Of a stretch of 64,000 nucleotides of DNA, positions 16,232 to 25,408 are shown piece by piece (positions within the stretch are counted from its first letter, which is position 1; the number at the start of each line of letters is the position of its first letter). Source of the stretch: Clostridia bacterium (GTDB lineage: Bacteria; Bacillota; Clostridia; Christensenellales; CAG-138); the NCBI GenBank assembly GCA_017509785.1, contig JAFWOT010000014.1, positions 149,728-213,727 on the forward strand. The letters are read 5' to 3'. A program made the translations under genes and the position numbers. The notes under the pieces were generated by a model that was not told where the DNA came from, searched no databases, and worked only from the letters and a program-made list of their open reading frames with translations.

Positions 16232-16968
16232 AAAACCAGTACATCGGAGACATAGGCGATTACGGCAAATACGGACTGCTCCGCTTCCTTCGCGACAGCG
16301 GGGTAAAGATCGGCGTCAATTGGTATCTGACTCCCAAAGACGGTCGAACGGACGGCTGCCATACGGAGTATCTCGGTATAGAAGCGATGCGTCAGTATGA
16401 CGAAGATCTGTTTGACGCTATGAAGCCGATTGCCGACCTGGACGGAAAGCATATCGTCATGGTGGAATCGTCAGGCGTGTTGGACGGGATCGCATTCTAT
16501 CACGAGGAAATGGATTTTGACAACATTCCCTCCCGCATTCGAGGCGAGAAAAGGGCCGAATGGCACCGGAGGGCACTAACGGCTCTTTCCGGATGCGAGC
16601 TCGTTTTTGCGGATCCGGACAACGGGCTGATCGACAGGAAGCCCTCCGCAAAGGGCGCGCAGAAATACATTTTGCCCGAAGAGATCGAATGCTATTTCAA
16701 ACGCGGTCAGCAGGTCGTCTATTATCAGCACAGGCCGCGGATAAACGAAACGAATTGGGATGCATTCAAGAGGCGCATTCTGATGAAGATTCCCGAGGCA
16801 AGGCTGCTTGCGGTTTCGTTCAATCGCTGGAGCTGCCGCACGTACATATTCGTTTTGCATGAGAACGAGTACGCCCGCTATGAGAAGCTCATCGGTGACT
16901 TCCTCGAAACGAACTGGGGACAGCTTAAGGTCTGCGGGAAGCCCGCGTTCATCCCCGAAATAATCTGA
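16228..16968 (+). CDS. Conserved protein of unknown function (MKNQYIGDIGDYGKYG family)
   Basis: A 246-aa protein with a very conserved-looking N-terminus (MKNQYIGDIGDYGKYGLLRF) and motifs FADPDNGLIDRK (about residue 128) and VVYYQHRPR. I recall this as a conserved hypothetical protein in bacteria and phages. The DPDNG box resembles motif IV of N6-adenine methyltransferases but lacks the usual DPPY, so I assign no activity. It overlaps the ASCH gene by 4 bp, and a terminator follows at once. Confidence 0.75.
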   Translation: MKNQYIGDIGDYGKYGLLRFLRDSGVKIGVNWYLTPKDGRTDGCHTEYLGIEAMRQYDEDLFDAMKPIADLDGKHIVMVESSGVLDGIAFYHEEMDFDNIPSRIRGEKRAEWHRRALTALSGCELVFADPDNGLIDRKPSAKGAQKYILPEEIECYFKRGQQVVYYQHRPRINETNWDAFKRRILMKIPEARLLAVSFNRWSCRTYIFVLHENEYARYEKLIGDFLETNWGQLKVCGKPAFIPEII

Positions 16969-16979
16969 CTTATATGCGC

Positions 16980-17012
16980 ACAGCCCCTCGCATTCCTGCG
17001 AAGGGCTGTTTT
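16980..17012 (+). terminator. Intrinsic terminator of the radical SAM operon
   Basis: ACAGCCC pairs with GGGCTGT (16980-16986 with 17003-17009), with further internal pairing CTCGCA/TGCGAA, then TTTT. It lies between the converging radical SAM operon and mcrC; there is no T-run for the minus strand. Confidence 0.8.
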
Positions 17013-17039
17013 GCCTCGGTTCAAAAGAAGGTTTTCTGT

Positions 17040-18095
17040 TTATTTTAGAAATTCCCCCGCCAACTCGTCAAGCTGTTTTGCGATATGCTTAAAATCCGTG
17101 TTGAGATCGAGTGTTCTTGCACCGATGCGGTTGCCGCCCATTACAAAAACGCAGTCGGGCGTTATCGGCTCGTCGGTCTTGGCATACAGGAGCATGCCGG
17201 AGACGTTGCCCGTGTTCTCTTTGTCCTGATTCTTCACGTATGTGAATATCTGATAGACGTTCGCGGAGTGGAGCGTGAGCTTATCGTACTGTTTCTGCAG
17301 GGAGCTCCCATAGTACTTTGCATCGATGATCAGCACTTTTTCACCGTTTCGCAGGAATACGTCCGTCTGCATAGAGGGCAGGAAGCGGATCATTCGCTCG
17401 TCGGTATCCTCCGTCAGATCCCACTTGACCTGTGCCGAACGCGCCTCCGAAAGATAGGCGTGATGCTTGCGGTAGTATTCGAGGATGAACTTCTCATAAA
17501 GCCTTGCCATATGCTCGTCGGATAAGGCGAGCATTTTGTATTTTCCGGATTCGGTGGTCTGCAGCATGCCGTCAAGCACAAAGAAGCAGATATTCATCAG
17601 CAGCTCGTAGCTCCGGTTGTTCCGCCTGTAATTCAATCGGCTCCACTGGATGGAGGAAGGTTCGATGAGCTCGATCCCGTCGAAGAATACAAACAGCTTT
17701 TTAAGCTGTGCTTTGCGTTCCGAACGCACTCCCTCATCCGCGACGAGATAGTGCATAGTCGTTTTCAGTATTTGATTGAAGAGATTGTTTTCGGAGAGCT
17801 CGTCGAATTCACAGGCGAGCTTTTGCTCCCTTGCGAGCCTCGCGCGGATCGTGCCGTTGATATCCAGCTTGCCGCGAAGCACGTTCAGCGTTTCGTTTTT
17901 CGTAACGTATTCACGATAAAGGCCCTGCTTCAGCTGCTGTGCGACGCCCTTTGAAAGCACCGCGGCGAACAGATCCTGCGCGTTTTCAAAGCGCTCCGAA
18001 GCGACCTCCTCGTAATTCCCGCGCCGGAGCGCCCGGAACGCGTAGGAGAGCATGTAGTAGATATTCTTTATGAATATGCTCTTATCCTTAATCAT
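17040..18095 (-). CDS. mcrC: McrC, nuclease subunit of McrBC
   Basis: A 351-aa protein. The N-terminal region (IKNIYYMLSYAFRAL) and the C-terminal PD-(D/E)XK core (MQTDVFLRNGEKVLIIDAKYY split as D...DAK) are McrC hallmarks. With McrB it cleaves DNA carrying modified cytosine, using GTP. The first 8 bp overlap the end of mcrB, so it is translationally coupled. It is the last gene of a long minus-strand run beginning at fic. Confidence 0.92.
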   Translation of the reverse strand: MIKDKSIFIKNIYYMLSYAFRALRRGNYEEVASERFENAQDLFAAVLSKGVAQQLKQGLYREYVTKNETLNVLRGKLDINGTIRARLAREQKLACEFDELSENNLFNQILKTTMHYLVADEGVRSERKAQLKKLFVFFDGIELIEPSSIQWSRLNYRRNNRSYELLMNICFFVLDGMLQTTESGKYKMLALSDEHMARLYEKFILEYYRKHHAYLSEARSAQVKWDLTEDTDERMIRFLPSMQTDVFLRNGEKVLIIDAKYYGSSLQKQYDKLTLHSANVYQIFTYVKNQDKENTGNVSGMLLYAKTDEPITPDCVFVMGGNRIGARTLDLNTDFKHIAKQLDELAGEFLK

Positions 18096-20937
18096 CGAAT
18101 ACGCTGTTCAGCTCTTTCTCCCATCTTGAAAGCTTTTCGGGATCATCAAACCAATACTCGCCGAGCATGGGCAGTATGTCGAATTCGATCACGGAATGAA
18201 GCCATTCATTCTCATTGCCGTCTGGCTCCCTGCCGCAGAAATAGCTGTGGCCGATACGGAAGCCTCGCCCAAGTGCGCTGTCCTCGGCGATGGCTTTGTT
18301 GAGCTGACGGATCTTCTCGATCAACGCGTTGAAGGTCTCGCTTCCGAAGGAGTTCTGATAGCTCATGAATCCCTCGGAGGTGAACCCGGGCTCGATCTCA
18401 AAGAAGCTGAACCTCCTGCGCAGCGCGTAATCGATCATGGCAAGGCTTCGGTCGGCGGTATTCATCATGCCTATGAGATAGAGGTTCTTGGGAACGGAGA
18501 ACGGCATCCCGCTGTATGCGAGAGTCGCTTTTGTTCCGCGATAGTCCTTTTCGATGAGCATGAGCAGCTCGCCGAATATCTTGCTCATGTTGCCGCGGTT
18601 GATCTCGTCGATAATGAAGAAGTAATCACGCCCGGGATCGTTTGACGCGCGTTGGCAGAAGCGGTAGAATATGCCGTCGGTCAGCTTGAAGCCTTCGCCG
18701 TCCGGACGATAGCCCTGGATGAAATCCTCATATGAATAATTTTGATGGAACTGGATGAGCTCGATCCTGCTCTCGTCCTTTTCGCCCATCATGGCATAGG
18801 CGAGCCGCCTTGCAGTGAAGGTCTTGCCGACGCCGGGAGCGCCCTGCAAGATGACGTTTTTCTTGTTCCTGAGCAGCGCTTCAAGCACATCGTAACGTTC
18901 AGAAGACATATAGACCGAGGAAAGGAAATCCTCCTTCGTGTATCGGGCAATCTCGTTATCGGCCTGCCGCAGGGGATTTTCCTCACGGATGAGATCCATT
19001 ATGAAATCGAATTCGCCTTTTGTCAGCTTGAAAAGGCTCCCGTTCTGCTGAGTCAGGAATTCCATCTTTTCAAGCTCCGGGCAGCTCTTAATGGTCTGGA
19101 GGTCGATAGGCGAAGCTAAACCCTCGGTTTTCGCAAACCTCAGCACCTCGCCGTCGTTTTCCTTTGTGATGCGGGCAAGAGCTACGATCTTCTTAACGGG
19201 ATTCGCTTCGTAACCTATCACGATATCTCCCGCCTGGGCATCGAGGAAATTCTGATAGATTCGGCGCTTGTTGCCATTTTCATTTACAAGGGTATAGCTC
19301 TGCTCCTCGCCCACGCCGATATCTGCAAAGCTCCAGATCTTGGGGCTGGCGGTAAGCCACCAATAGCCGTGGGGCTCGTCCGCATTTTCGAAAAGCTCCG
19401 GGAGCGTCATGCCGAAGTACGGTTTCAGTATCTCCTTCTCAAACAGCGGAGCATCATCCACCTTTACGCAGGTGGAATTGAAATCCGGAGTCCACCACTT
19501 TTTTTCTCCGGTATAGGGGGAGGTATCCTTTGACACGGCAATCACGCGATACTCCCGTTCAAACCAGCCATTGCCTATCTCCGGATTGGGAACCGCTTCA
19601 TTGCCAACAAACTGTGCCAAATACCTTATGCTGTTTCCATAGCATAAGTAGAAATAGTCCCCATCTTTAACGGAGTTCATAAAGCTCTCGCCTTGCGGTA
19701 TCTTTGAAGACGCTATAGCTCGGGTTTCGCTGTGCATTGCGGCAACATTGCGTTTTTCAAGCTTGATTCGGTTTTCTTCGGATACCGAACCGTGGCTAAT
19801 CTTCCAGATGGCGGGAGTGTTGTCTGCATACAGCCGAACGTTGGACAGATCCACCCTGTCAAGCGCTTCCAAAAGCTCATCCCTTAGTCTCCAAATATAG
19901 GATCCCTCATCTGTGTTCTCTGCGCCGCGACCCACAAACAGCACTGTCCACCATCTTGTGCTGTTTTCGCTTCTTATCATAACTGGACAACCCGTCTTTT
20001 TTGCAACACGCCTTGCAAGAGAAGTTGCACCATTTCTATAAAAATTGAAATCCTCCCCATATTTTACAGCCAGCTGCTTACATGTGGCCTGTCCGCCGTA
20101 ATCCTTTAGGCGCTTCACGATTTCAAGGCTACTCTCAGTGAAAACCTCGGTATCATTAAGCAGATCCACCCATGTCTCAACAGATATTCCGGGATCGTAT
20201 CCTCCTTTAGTCGGCCACCATTCCTCTTCGCTTCCGGTATCATTCTTTTTCTTCTCATTCACATAAAAGCGGGTCAGATAAAACCCGATATCCATTGTTG
20301 CCGTCTTCAGCTCCGGGTCGGGATAGCATCCCGGAGTGAGCTCTTTTTCAATCATATCACGAATGGACGGATCCGCTTTCACCGCCTCGCAGATTTCGTC
20401 GTACATTCGAAAGCCGTGTATAATATTATCGGTAGAACCGGTCCTACGGGGCGCGTAATCAGAAGCCAGCTCCTTTGCAACGGCGCGGAATACCTCATAC
20501 TTATAGACATAGTACTTATCGGGGTAGCGAAGCCAAAGATACGTGCTCACGGGATTGATGCCCTGATAATGGCTCCGCCACGACTCGGCTCCGTATTTCT
20601 GGCGCATGTTTTCAGAGGCGGCAATAAACTCGTCCACCCTCTCGGCAAGATCGCGCTTTTCATCATACAGCGCGCGGAACATCGCACGCGTCGCTTCGTC
20701 GTCCGCGTTGGCAAACTCCAGTATCATAGCGCGGGGATAGGCATAGCCCGAAGCAAGCAGGTTATAGGTCTTTGCAGTCGCTTCCTTGAACATTTCACCG
20801 AAGTTATCAGCTTCGATATCCCAATGATCCTGGAAGTGCTTCACAGCACCCCATTTATACAATTCATCCTTGCAATGCTTCGGGAAATACTCCTTGTAGC
20901 CCTCGAGCACCGGGACAAGCTTTGTTAAATCGATCAT
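18088..20937 (-). CDS. mcrB: McrB-like GTPase with multiple N-terminal reader domains and an EVE domain
   Basis: A 949-aa protein, about twice the length of E. coli McrB. The N-terminal 160 or so residues form a conserved helical domain. A winged-helix-like module follows (about 250-370, CKQLAVKYGEDFNFYRNGAT then RWWTVLFVGR). Then come a reader-like stretch (GDYFYLCYGNSIRYLAQFVG) and an EVE domain (YWWLTASPKIWSFADIG, then AGDIVIGYEANPVKKIVALA). The McrB AAA+ domain is at the C-terminus: Walker A GAPGVGKT, Walker B FFIIDEINRGN and the family signature MNTADRS. EVE domains read modified cytosine. It starts 11 bp after hsdR and is therefore part of the type I R-M transcript. Confidence 0.92.
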   Translation of the reverse strand: MIDLTKLVPVLEGYKEYFPKHCKDELYKWGAVKHFQDHWDIEADNFGEMFKEATAKTYNLLASGYAYPRAMILEFANADDEATRAMFRALYDEKRDLAERVDEFIAASENMRQKYGAESWRSHYQGINPVSTYLWLRYPDKYYVYKYEVFRAVAKELASDYAPRRTGSTDNIIHGFRMYDEICEAVKADPSIRDMIEKELTPGCYPDPELKTATMDIGFYLTRFYVNEKKKNDTGSEEEWWPTKGGYDPGISVETWVDLLNDTEVFTESSLEIVKRLKDYGGQATCKQLAVKYGEDFNFYRNGATSLARRVAKKTGCPVMIRSENSTRWWTVLFVGRGAENTDEGSYIWRLRDELLEALDRVDLSNVRLYADNTPAIWKISHGSVSEENRIKLEKRNVAAMHSETRAIASSKIPQGESFMNSVKDGDYFYLCYGNSIRYLAQFVGNEAVPNPEIGNGWFEREYRVIAVSKDTSPYTGEKKWWTPDFNSTCVKVDDAPLFEKEILKPYFGMTLPELFENADEPHGYWWLTASPKIWSFADIGVGEEQSYTLVNENGNKRRIYQNFLDAQAGDIVIGYEANPVKKIVALARITKENDGEVLRFAKTEGLASPIDLQTIKSCPELEKMEFLTQQNGSLFKLTKGEFDFIMDLIREENPLRQADNEIARYTKEDFLSSVYMSSERYDVLEALLRNKKNVILQGAPGVGKTFTARRLAYAMMGEKDESRIELIQFHQNYSYEDFIQGYRPDGEGFKLTDGIFYRFCQRASNDPGRDYFFIIDEINRGNMSKIFGELLMLIEKDYRGTKATLAYSGMPFSVPKNLYLIGMMNTADRSLAMIDYALRRRFSFFEIEPGFTSEGFMSYQNSFGSETFNALIEKIRQLNKAIAEDSALGRGFRIGHSYFCGREPDGNENEWLHSVIEFDILPMLGEYWFDDPEKLSRWEKELNSVFDD

Positions 20938-20947
20938 AGTATCCTCC

Positions 20948-23900
20948 TTACGCCGCGATCGCGTTGGTGTTTATGGTTTCTATCGTCCGCCGGATGCCCG
21001 CCCAAACGGAAAGGTCGGTGAAGATATCGACAATGCTGCCGAGATCGGTAAACGGCGGCTCCTGCAAAACGGACAGGTCGCGGAGCATGCCGTTATGGAC
21101 GATGTACTCTACTATCTGATTGACGAAGTATATCTGTCTGGAATCGAGACTCGTATCGTTCAGGTATTCGGCAAACGCGGCCTTGGCGGCTGCCATATCC
21201 ATACCGACTATCTCTCGCACGAATTCGCCGAGGGGTTTCTTGCCATACTCCGCCTCATACTCCTCCTTCGTGCCGACCTCGCTCCAAAGGATGCCCTCAA
21301 GCACCTTTATATCGTTCTCCGTCATCGGGATGTTGCCGCGGAGCTTTTGTATCACCTCGTTATCCTGGTGCTGACGGACGTAATACTCCGCCTTTGCCTT
21401 ATAATTCTTGAGGTCGTCGTTCTCGAGCTCGGACTCGTTCCAGTCGATCGTGAGTATCTCATCGTCGAAATCGGTGTCGTAGCGCAGCTTCTTCACGGGG
21501 ATGTACTTAATGAGGTCGCGCAGGTTCTCGCGGATGTTCTCGAGATCGAAAATATCGGCGTTGTCGAGGTAATCGGTGTGCAGAATTTTATCGATCAGTT
21601 CCGACTGCGCCATTATCTCCGGGATATTCGCCACGCCGGCGATCCCTTCGACCTTCTTCAAAAGGTCGCGGCGCGCTCTGTTGTACGTCCTGCCCGCGAG
21701 CAGAGCAAGCTCGATACCGTAAACGAGCCAGTCGAAGCGCAGCGCCTTCGGATCGTCCGGATCCGGCATAATGAGCGGTGCGAGCTGATCGGCTATGAGC
21801 AGCGTATCCTCATAGGTGATCGTCCTGTAATTCTCGGGATCGGAGTAAAGGTCGACGTATTTCATGTGCTGCTTCACGGCGAAGTTCTCGCGGTTGAGCT
21901 CGCGCACCTTCCTCACCATATCGTCAACGAGCGCGGCTCGGAACGCCTTCAGCTCGTCCGTCTGATAATTGATATCCTGCAGCTTAAATACAAGCTGTGC
22001 TTTCAGGTAGAATATCGCCCCCTGCAGCGCGATCATGTTCGCGGTAGGCCGCCCCTTGTTCATGCGGAAGAACTCAAAGTTGCCGCAAAAATCGAATATG
22101 TAAAACTTTTCCTTATCCTTCCCATCTATGAGCCCGGGGCAGAGGCGCGTTCCGCGGCCTATCATCTGCCAGAACTTCGCCTTGCTCATCACCTTTTTGA
22201 AGAAGACGAGATTCAGCACCTCCGGCACGTCTATGCCGGTGTCGAGCATATCGACCGAAATGGCGATCTGCGGGAGCTTTTTCGGGTCGGAGAACTCGTC
22301 TATGGCGCTCTGAGCGTAGGTCATGTAGTTGTCGATGACCTTCGCATAGCCGGTAAGGTGTGGGTATTCCTTGCCGAATACCTCCAGTATCTTCTCCGCG
22401 TGAGCATGGTTCTTGGCAAATATGATCGTCTTGCCTATCCTGGAGCCGTAATCTATTTTGAGACCGTTCGCCATCAGCACGTTCAGCACCTCGCGGATGG
22501 TATCCTCGTTGAATATCCATTCGTTCAGCGCAGAGGAGCCGATCGCCTCCGGAAGTTCGCCGTTCTCGTCGGTGAAGGTATCCTCGTATGCCTGCTTGTC
22601 CTCTTCGGAGAGCTCGTCATAAACTATGCCCTGCTGAATGAATTTGAGCGTCGTCTCCACAGAGAGGAAATCCACGAGGAACCCGTCAGCGACCGCCTGC
22701 GCGAGCTCATAGCCATAGGTCGGCACTCCGCTTTCGAGCTCGAATATCTCATATGTGTTCTTGTCGATCTCATCCTTCGGCGTGGCTGTGAGGCCCACGA
22801 GCGGCGCGTCGAAGTAGTTGAATATGTCGCGGTATTTGTTATAGATCGAGCGGTGCGCCTCGTCGCAGATCACGAGGTCGAAATGCCCGCAGGTAAAGAG
22901 CCTCCCTTCGTCGTCCTCTGCAGTATCGATAACATTCATCATGGTCTGGTAGGTCGAGAACACGCAGTGTGCGGTGTAATTGTCCTTTTCGACACAGAGG
23001 TTCGTCACGGAAAGATCGGGCAGCAGGTTCACGAAGGAGCGCTTCGCCTGGGTGACGAGCGACGTGCGGTCGGCAAGGAAGAGTATGTTCTTCACCCAGC
23101 CGTGCTGCAGGAGCACGTCGCAGAGGGCGATGACCGTGCGCGTCTTGCCGGAGCCCGTCGCCATAACGAGCAGCGCCTTCCTGCGGTTCTTTTCGCCGAA
23201 GGCGTCGCACACGGCCTTTATCGCGCCCTCCTGATAGTAGCGCCCGGCGATATCGGGGTTCACAACGACGTTGTTTAGGCTCGTCCGCATTGAGCGAAGG
23301 TTGAACAGCTTTTCGATATCGCGTTTCGACCATATCGCCGCCGTGCGTCTTTCGGGGTAATTGCCGTCCTCGATGCGCGTATCAAAGCCGTTCGTCAGGA
23401 ATATGACCGGGCGGCGGTGGTATTTCTTTTCGAGGATGTCGGCGTAGAGCTTTGCCTGCTGGCGGCCCTTCGAAACGTCTACACAGGTGCGCTTGGCCTC
23501 GATTACCGCGAGCGCGCGCCCGTCGTCACCGTAGAGCACGTAATCCGCGTAACCCACGCCGGATTCGTTCGGCATGCCGTAAAGCTCCACCTCGTTGAGC
23601 CAGTTCTTGCCCTCCGTCCAACCGGCGTCCTCAAGCATGGAATCGATATAGAGCTTGCGCGTCTTGTATTCGGAAAGCTCCAGGGGCTTGGGCACGTAGT
23701 TTTGCTGCTGCGCTTCGCGGCGGCTCGTCAGCTCCTCGCGAAGCGCCCTGTTCTCCTCCATGAGCGCGGCAAGGTCAATGCCTTCCTCGCCTTCCTCCTT
23801 GCCTTCCCCTCGAGGGGAAGGTGTCGCCGCAGGTGACGGATGAGGTGTAGACTCCGCAGCCGACGGATGAGGCGCCTCCTCCTTCAAAAAGCTCTCGTCA

Positions 23901-24310
23901 AAGGTGGGCTCAACGTAATCGTCCCCGTAACAGCAGGCGACGAAATCCATGAAATAGAAGAGGTTTCTGATGCAGAGCTCCGCCATCTCGGGAGTGATCT
24001 TCTTGCCGGAGTGCGCGGCGTTGTTCGCCGTGCGGCGGATGAAGTCCATCCTGCGCCAGACGTCCGTGCCCACGATATCGTGGAAGCTTTCTTCCCCCAT
24101 CAGCGAATTGAGATTATCCTGATACGGCAGGCTGAGCTCCCCGTCAACAGAGTACATCCATTTTACAGCAAACTCCATCGCCCTGCGGCAGTTTAATACG
24201 CAGGAGCCGAGCTCCGTGTGATAAAGCTTTTCCACAGAGCACGCGATCTCCGAGAAGGAGGAGAATTGCGGGTCGCGGGTGAGGAAGGAGAAGTTGGTCA
24301 TGGTGGTCAC
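20948..24310 (-). CDS. hsdR: Type I restriction enzyme R subunit (DUF4145-HsdR-N-DEAD helicase)
   Basis: A 1120-aa protein. Residues 1-120 are a DUF4145-like helical domain (LNCRRAMEFAVKWMY). A low-complexity linker (about 145-190) follows, then the HsdR nuclease (YADYVLYGDDGRALAVIEAK, D...ExK), then SF2 motifs: MATGSGKTRT, ICDEAHRS, LTATP and MIGRGTRLCPG. The C-terminus is an EcoEI-type R domain. The linker PSPAATPSPRGEGK comes from a palindromic repeat inserted in frame. It translocates and cuts DNA when the HsdM/S complex meets unmethylated sites. The gene ends 11 bp before mcrB. Confidence 0.95.
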   Translation of the reverse strand: MTTMTNFSFLTRDPQFSSFSEIACSVEKLYHTELGSCVLNCRRAMEFAVKWMYSVDGELSLPYQDNLNSLMGEESFHDIVGTDVWRRMDFIRRTANNAAHSGKKITPEMAELCIRNLFYFMDFVACCYGDDYVEPTFDESFLKEEAPHPSAAESTPHPSPAATPSPRGEGKEEGEEGIDLAALMEENRALREELTSRREAQQQNYVPKPLELSEYKTRKLYIDSMLEDAGWTEGKNWLNEVELYGMPNESGVGYADYVLYGDDGRALAVIEAKRTCVDVSKGRQQAKLYADILEKKYHRRPVIFLTNGFDTRIEDGNYPERRTAAIWSKRDIEKLFNLRSMRTSLNNVVVNPDIAGRYYQEGAIKAVCDAFGEKNRRKALLVMATGSGKTRTVIALCDVLLQHGWVKNILFLADRTSLVTQAKRSFVNLLPDLSVTNLCVEKDNYTAHCVFSTYQTMMNVIDTAEDDEGRLFTCGHFDLVICDEAHRSIYNKYRDIFNYFDAPLVGLTATPKDEIDKNTYEIFELESGVPTYGYELAQAVADGFLVDFLSVETTLKFIQQGIVYDELSEEDKQAYEDTFTDENGELPEAIGSSALNEWIFNEDTIREVLNVLMANGLKIDYGSRIGKTIIFAKNHAHAEKILEVFGKEYPHLTGYAKVIDNYMTYAQSAIDEFSDPKKLPQIAISVDMLDTGIDVPEVLNLVFFKKVMSKAKFWQMIGRGTRLCPGLIDGKDKEKFYIFDFCGNFEFFRMNKGRPTANMIALQGAIFYLKAQLVFKLQDINYQTDELKAFRAALVDDMVRKVRELNRENFAVKQHMKYVDLYSDPENYRTITYEDTLLIADQLAPLIMPDPDDPKALRFDWLVYGIELALLAGRTYNRARRDLLKKVEGIAGVANIPEIMAQSELIDKILHTDYLDNADIFDLENIRENLRDLIKYIPVKKLRYDTDFDDEILTIDWNESELENDDLKNYKAKAEYYVRQHQDNEVIQKLRGNIPMTENDIKVLEGILWSEVGTKEEYEAEYGKKPLGEFVREIVGMDMAAAKAAFAEYLNDTSLDSRQIYFVNQIVEYIVHNGMLRDLSVLQEPPFTDLGSIVDIFTDLSVWAGIRRTIETINTNAIAA
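23800..23875. repeat. Palindromic REP-like repeat inserted in frame in hsdR
   Basis: An 18-bp perfect palindrome (CTTCCCCTCGAGGGGAAG, about 23803-23820) is followed by GTGTCGCCGCAGGTGACGGA and a second degenerate unit GCAGCCGACGGATGAGGCG. It encodes the Pro/Ser/Gly-rich linker of HsdR. The related unit in hsdM (28091-28137) is inverted. This looks like a genome-wide repeat family able to sit in coding frames. Confidence 0.7.
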
Positions 24311-24338
24311 CTCGTTATCACATACTTTAATTTACCAT

Positions 24339-25250
24339 TCAGAGCATCTTGCCGTTAGTTCTATAAACCTCTTTTGCGCATGATGTTGTGTGATGGACAT
24401 ACTGAGGATATCCATAACTATCTGAATATTCTCTGTATTCATCTGCAGAGATAACTCTGAATTCAAACTCTTCAGCAATTTCACGGCATGTTATTTTAAT
24501 TATTTCTTTATCTCCTAAACTAGTATCGAAATCTTTTTTTACAGCGTCAAACAGGTTATGCCATTTTATATCATGTTGCATTGTTTTTAGAACATCCAAC
24601 TCTCTTTTATACTGTACTGATGCACTCGAAATACAAGTATGCCATTTTTGAAGCTCTTCTTCATCTGTATCATTCGGCATAAGAATAAAAGATTGTTTGC
24701 AAAGGAAGTATCCTCCACAAGTATTCTTATACGTGGTCATTATTTTTATTCTTGGTAGGCATTCAGCAGAATTAGCCCTTATAGAGTCATAGAAAAAGGA
24801 TACATTATCTCCTGCGATCATTTCGTGATACGATGCTTTACCTCCATCCGCTGTAACTACATTGTTCCTATTAGATAATGTCAACATCGAATAATGATCT
24901 CCATCCTTTTCAACCTTCAACTTAGCTACAGTATCGACACATACTGCAGTTGCATTTGAGTAATTGATTATTTCTCCTTCACAATAGTATCTTGATTGAA
25001 AAGAATATCTGTCAAAAGGAGGTGCGTAGAAAAACCGTGGCCTTTCAATTCTAAAATTAATATCTTTAACTACAAGCACTGGCTGTAAAGAGAGTTGATG
25101 TTCTGAACGCATTTCTTCAATTTGACGTTCATTAGATTCTAGCTGTTTTTTGTTCTGGCGTAGTGTTATTATAACTGTAATGACAGATATTGCAGCAAGA
25201 ACAAACGATAACACAGCTACTATGATATTGATTATTGATTCAGGATTCAT
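24339..25250 (-). CDS. Single-pass membrane protein of unknown function in the type I R-M operon
   Basis: A 303-aa protein from ATG 25250, preceded by AAAAGGAGG; the 11-codon longer frame lacks such a site. Residues 5-32 are a strong transmembrane helix (SIINIIVAVLSFVLAAISVI). A short coiled coil (NKKQLESNERQIEEMRSEH) and a soluble, mostly beta domain follow. No catalytic motif was recognised. It sits between hsdS and hsdR, in an AT-rich patch like the second part of hsdS, so it is an insertion within the core hsd order. The role could be effector or cargo; I cannot say. Confidence 0.7.
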   Translation of the reverse strand: MNPESIINIIVAVLSFVLAAISVITVIITLRQNKKQLESNERQIEEMRSEHQLSLQPVLVVKDINFRIERPRFFYAPPFDRYSFQSRYYCEGEIINYSNATAVCVDTVAKLKVEKDGDHYSMLTLSNRNNVVTADGGKASYHEMIAGDNVSFFYDSIRANSAECLPRIKIMTTYKNTCGGYFLCKQSFILMPNDTDEEELQKWHTCISSASVQYKRELDVLKTMQHDIKWHNLFDAVKKDFDTSLGDKEIIKITCREIAEEFEFRVISADEYREYSDSYGYPQYVHHTTSCAKEVYRTNGKML

Positions 25251-25408
25251 GATATTTCCTCCTTTTTTATATTCATTTATCAAATGATTGATTACGCAAA
25301 AAACATGGTTGCATTCACCGATCCAGATCGCTACAGATTGTCACTATTCTTTTAACTATCGTTCAGCCTACCACTAGAAACTGGTAATCCAAGCATACAC
25401 ATACTCCT

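Noticed and set aside
21095..23278. 727-codon open frame antisense to hsdR
   Set aside because: It is a shadow of GC-rich codons. The minus-strand frame carries all helicase and nuclease motifs of HsdR.
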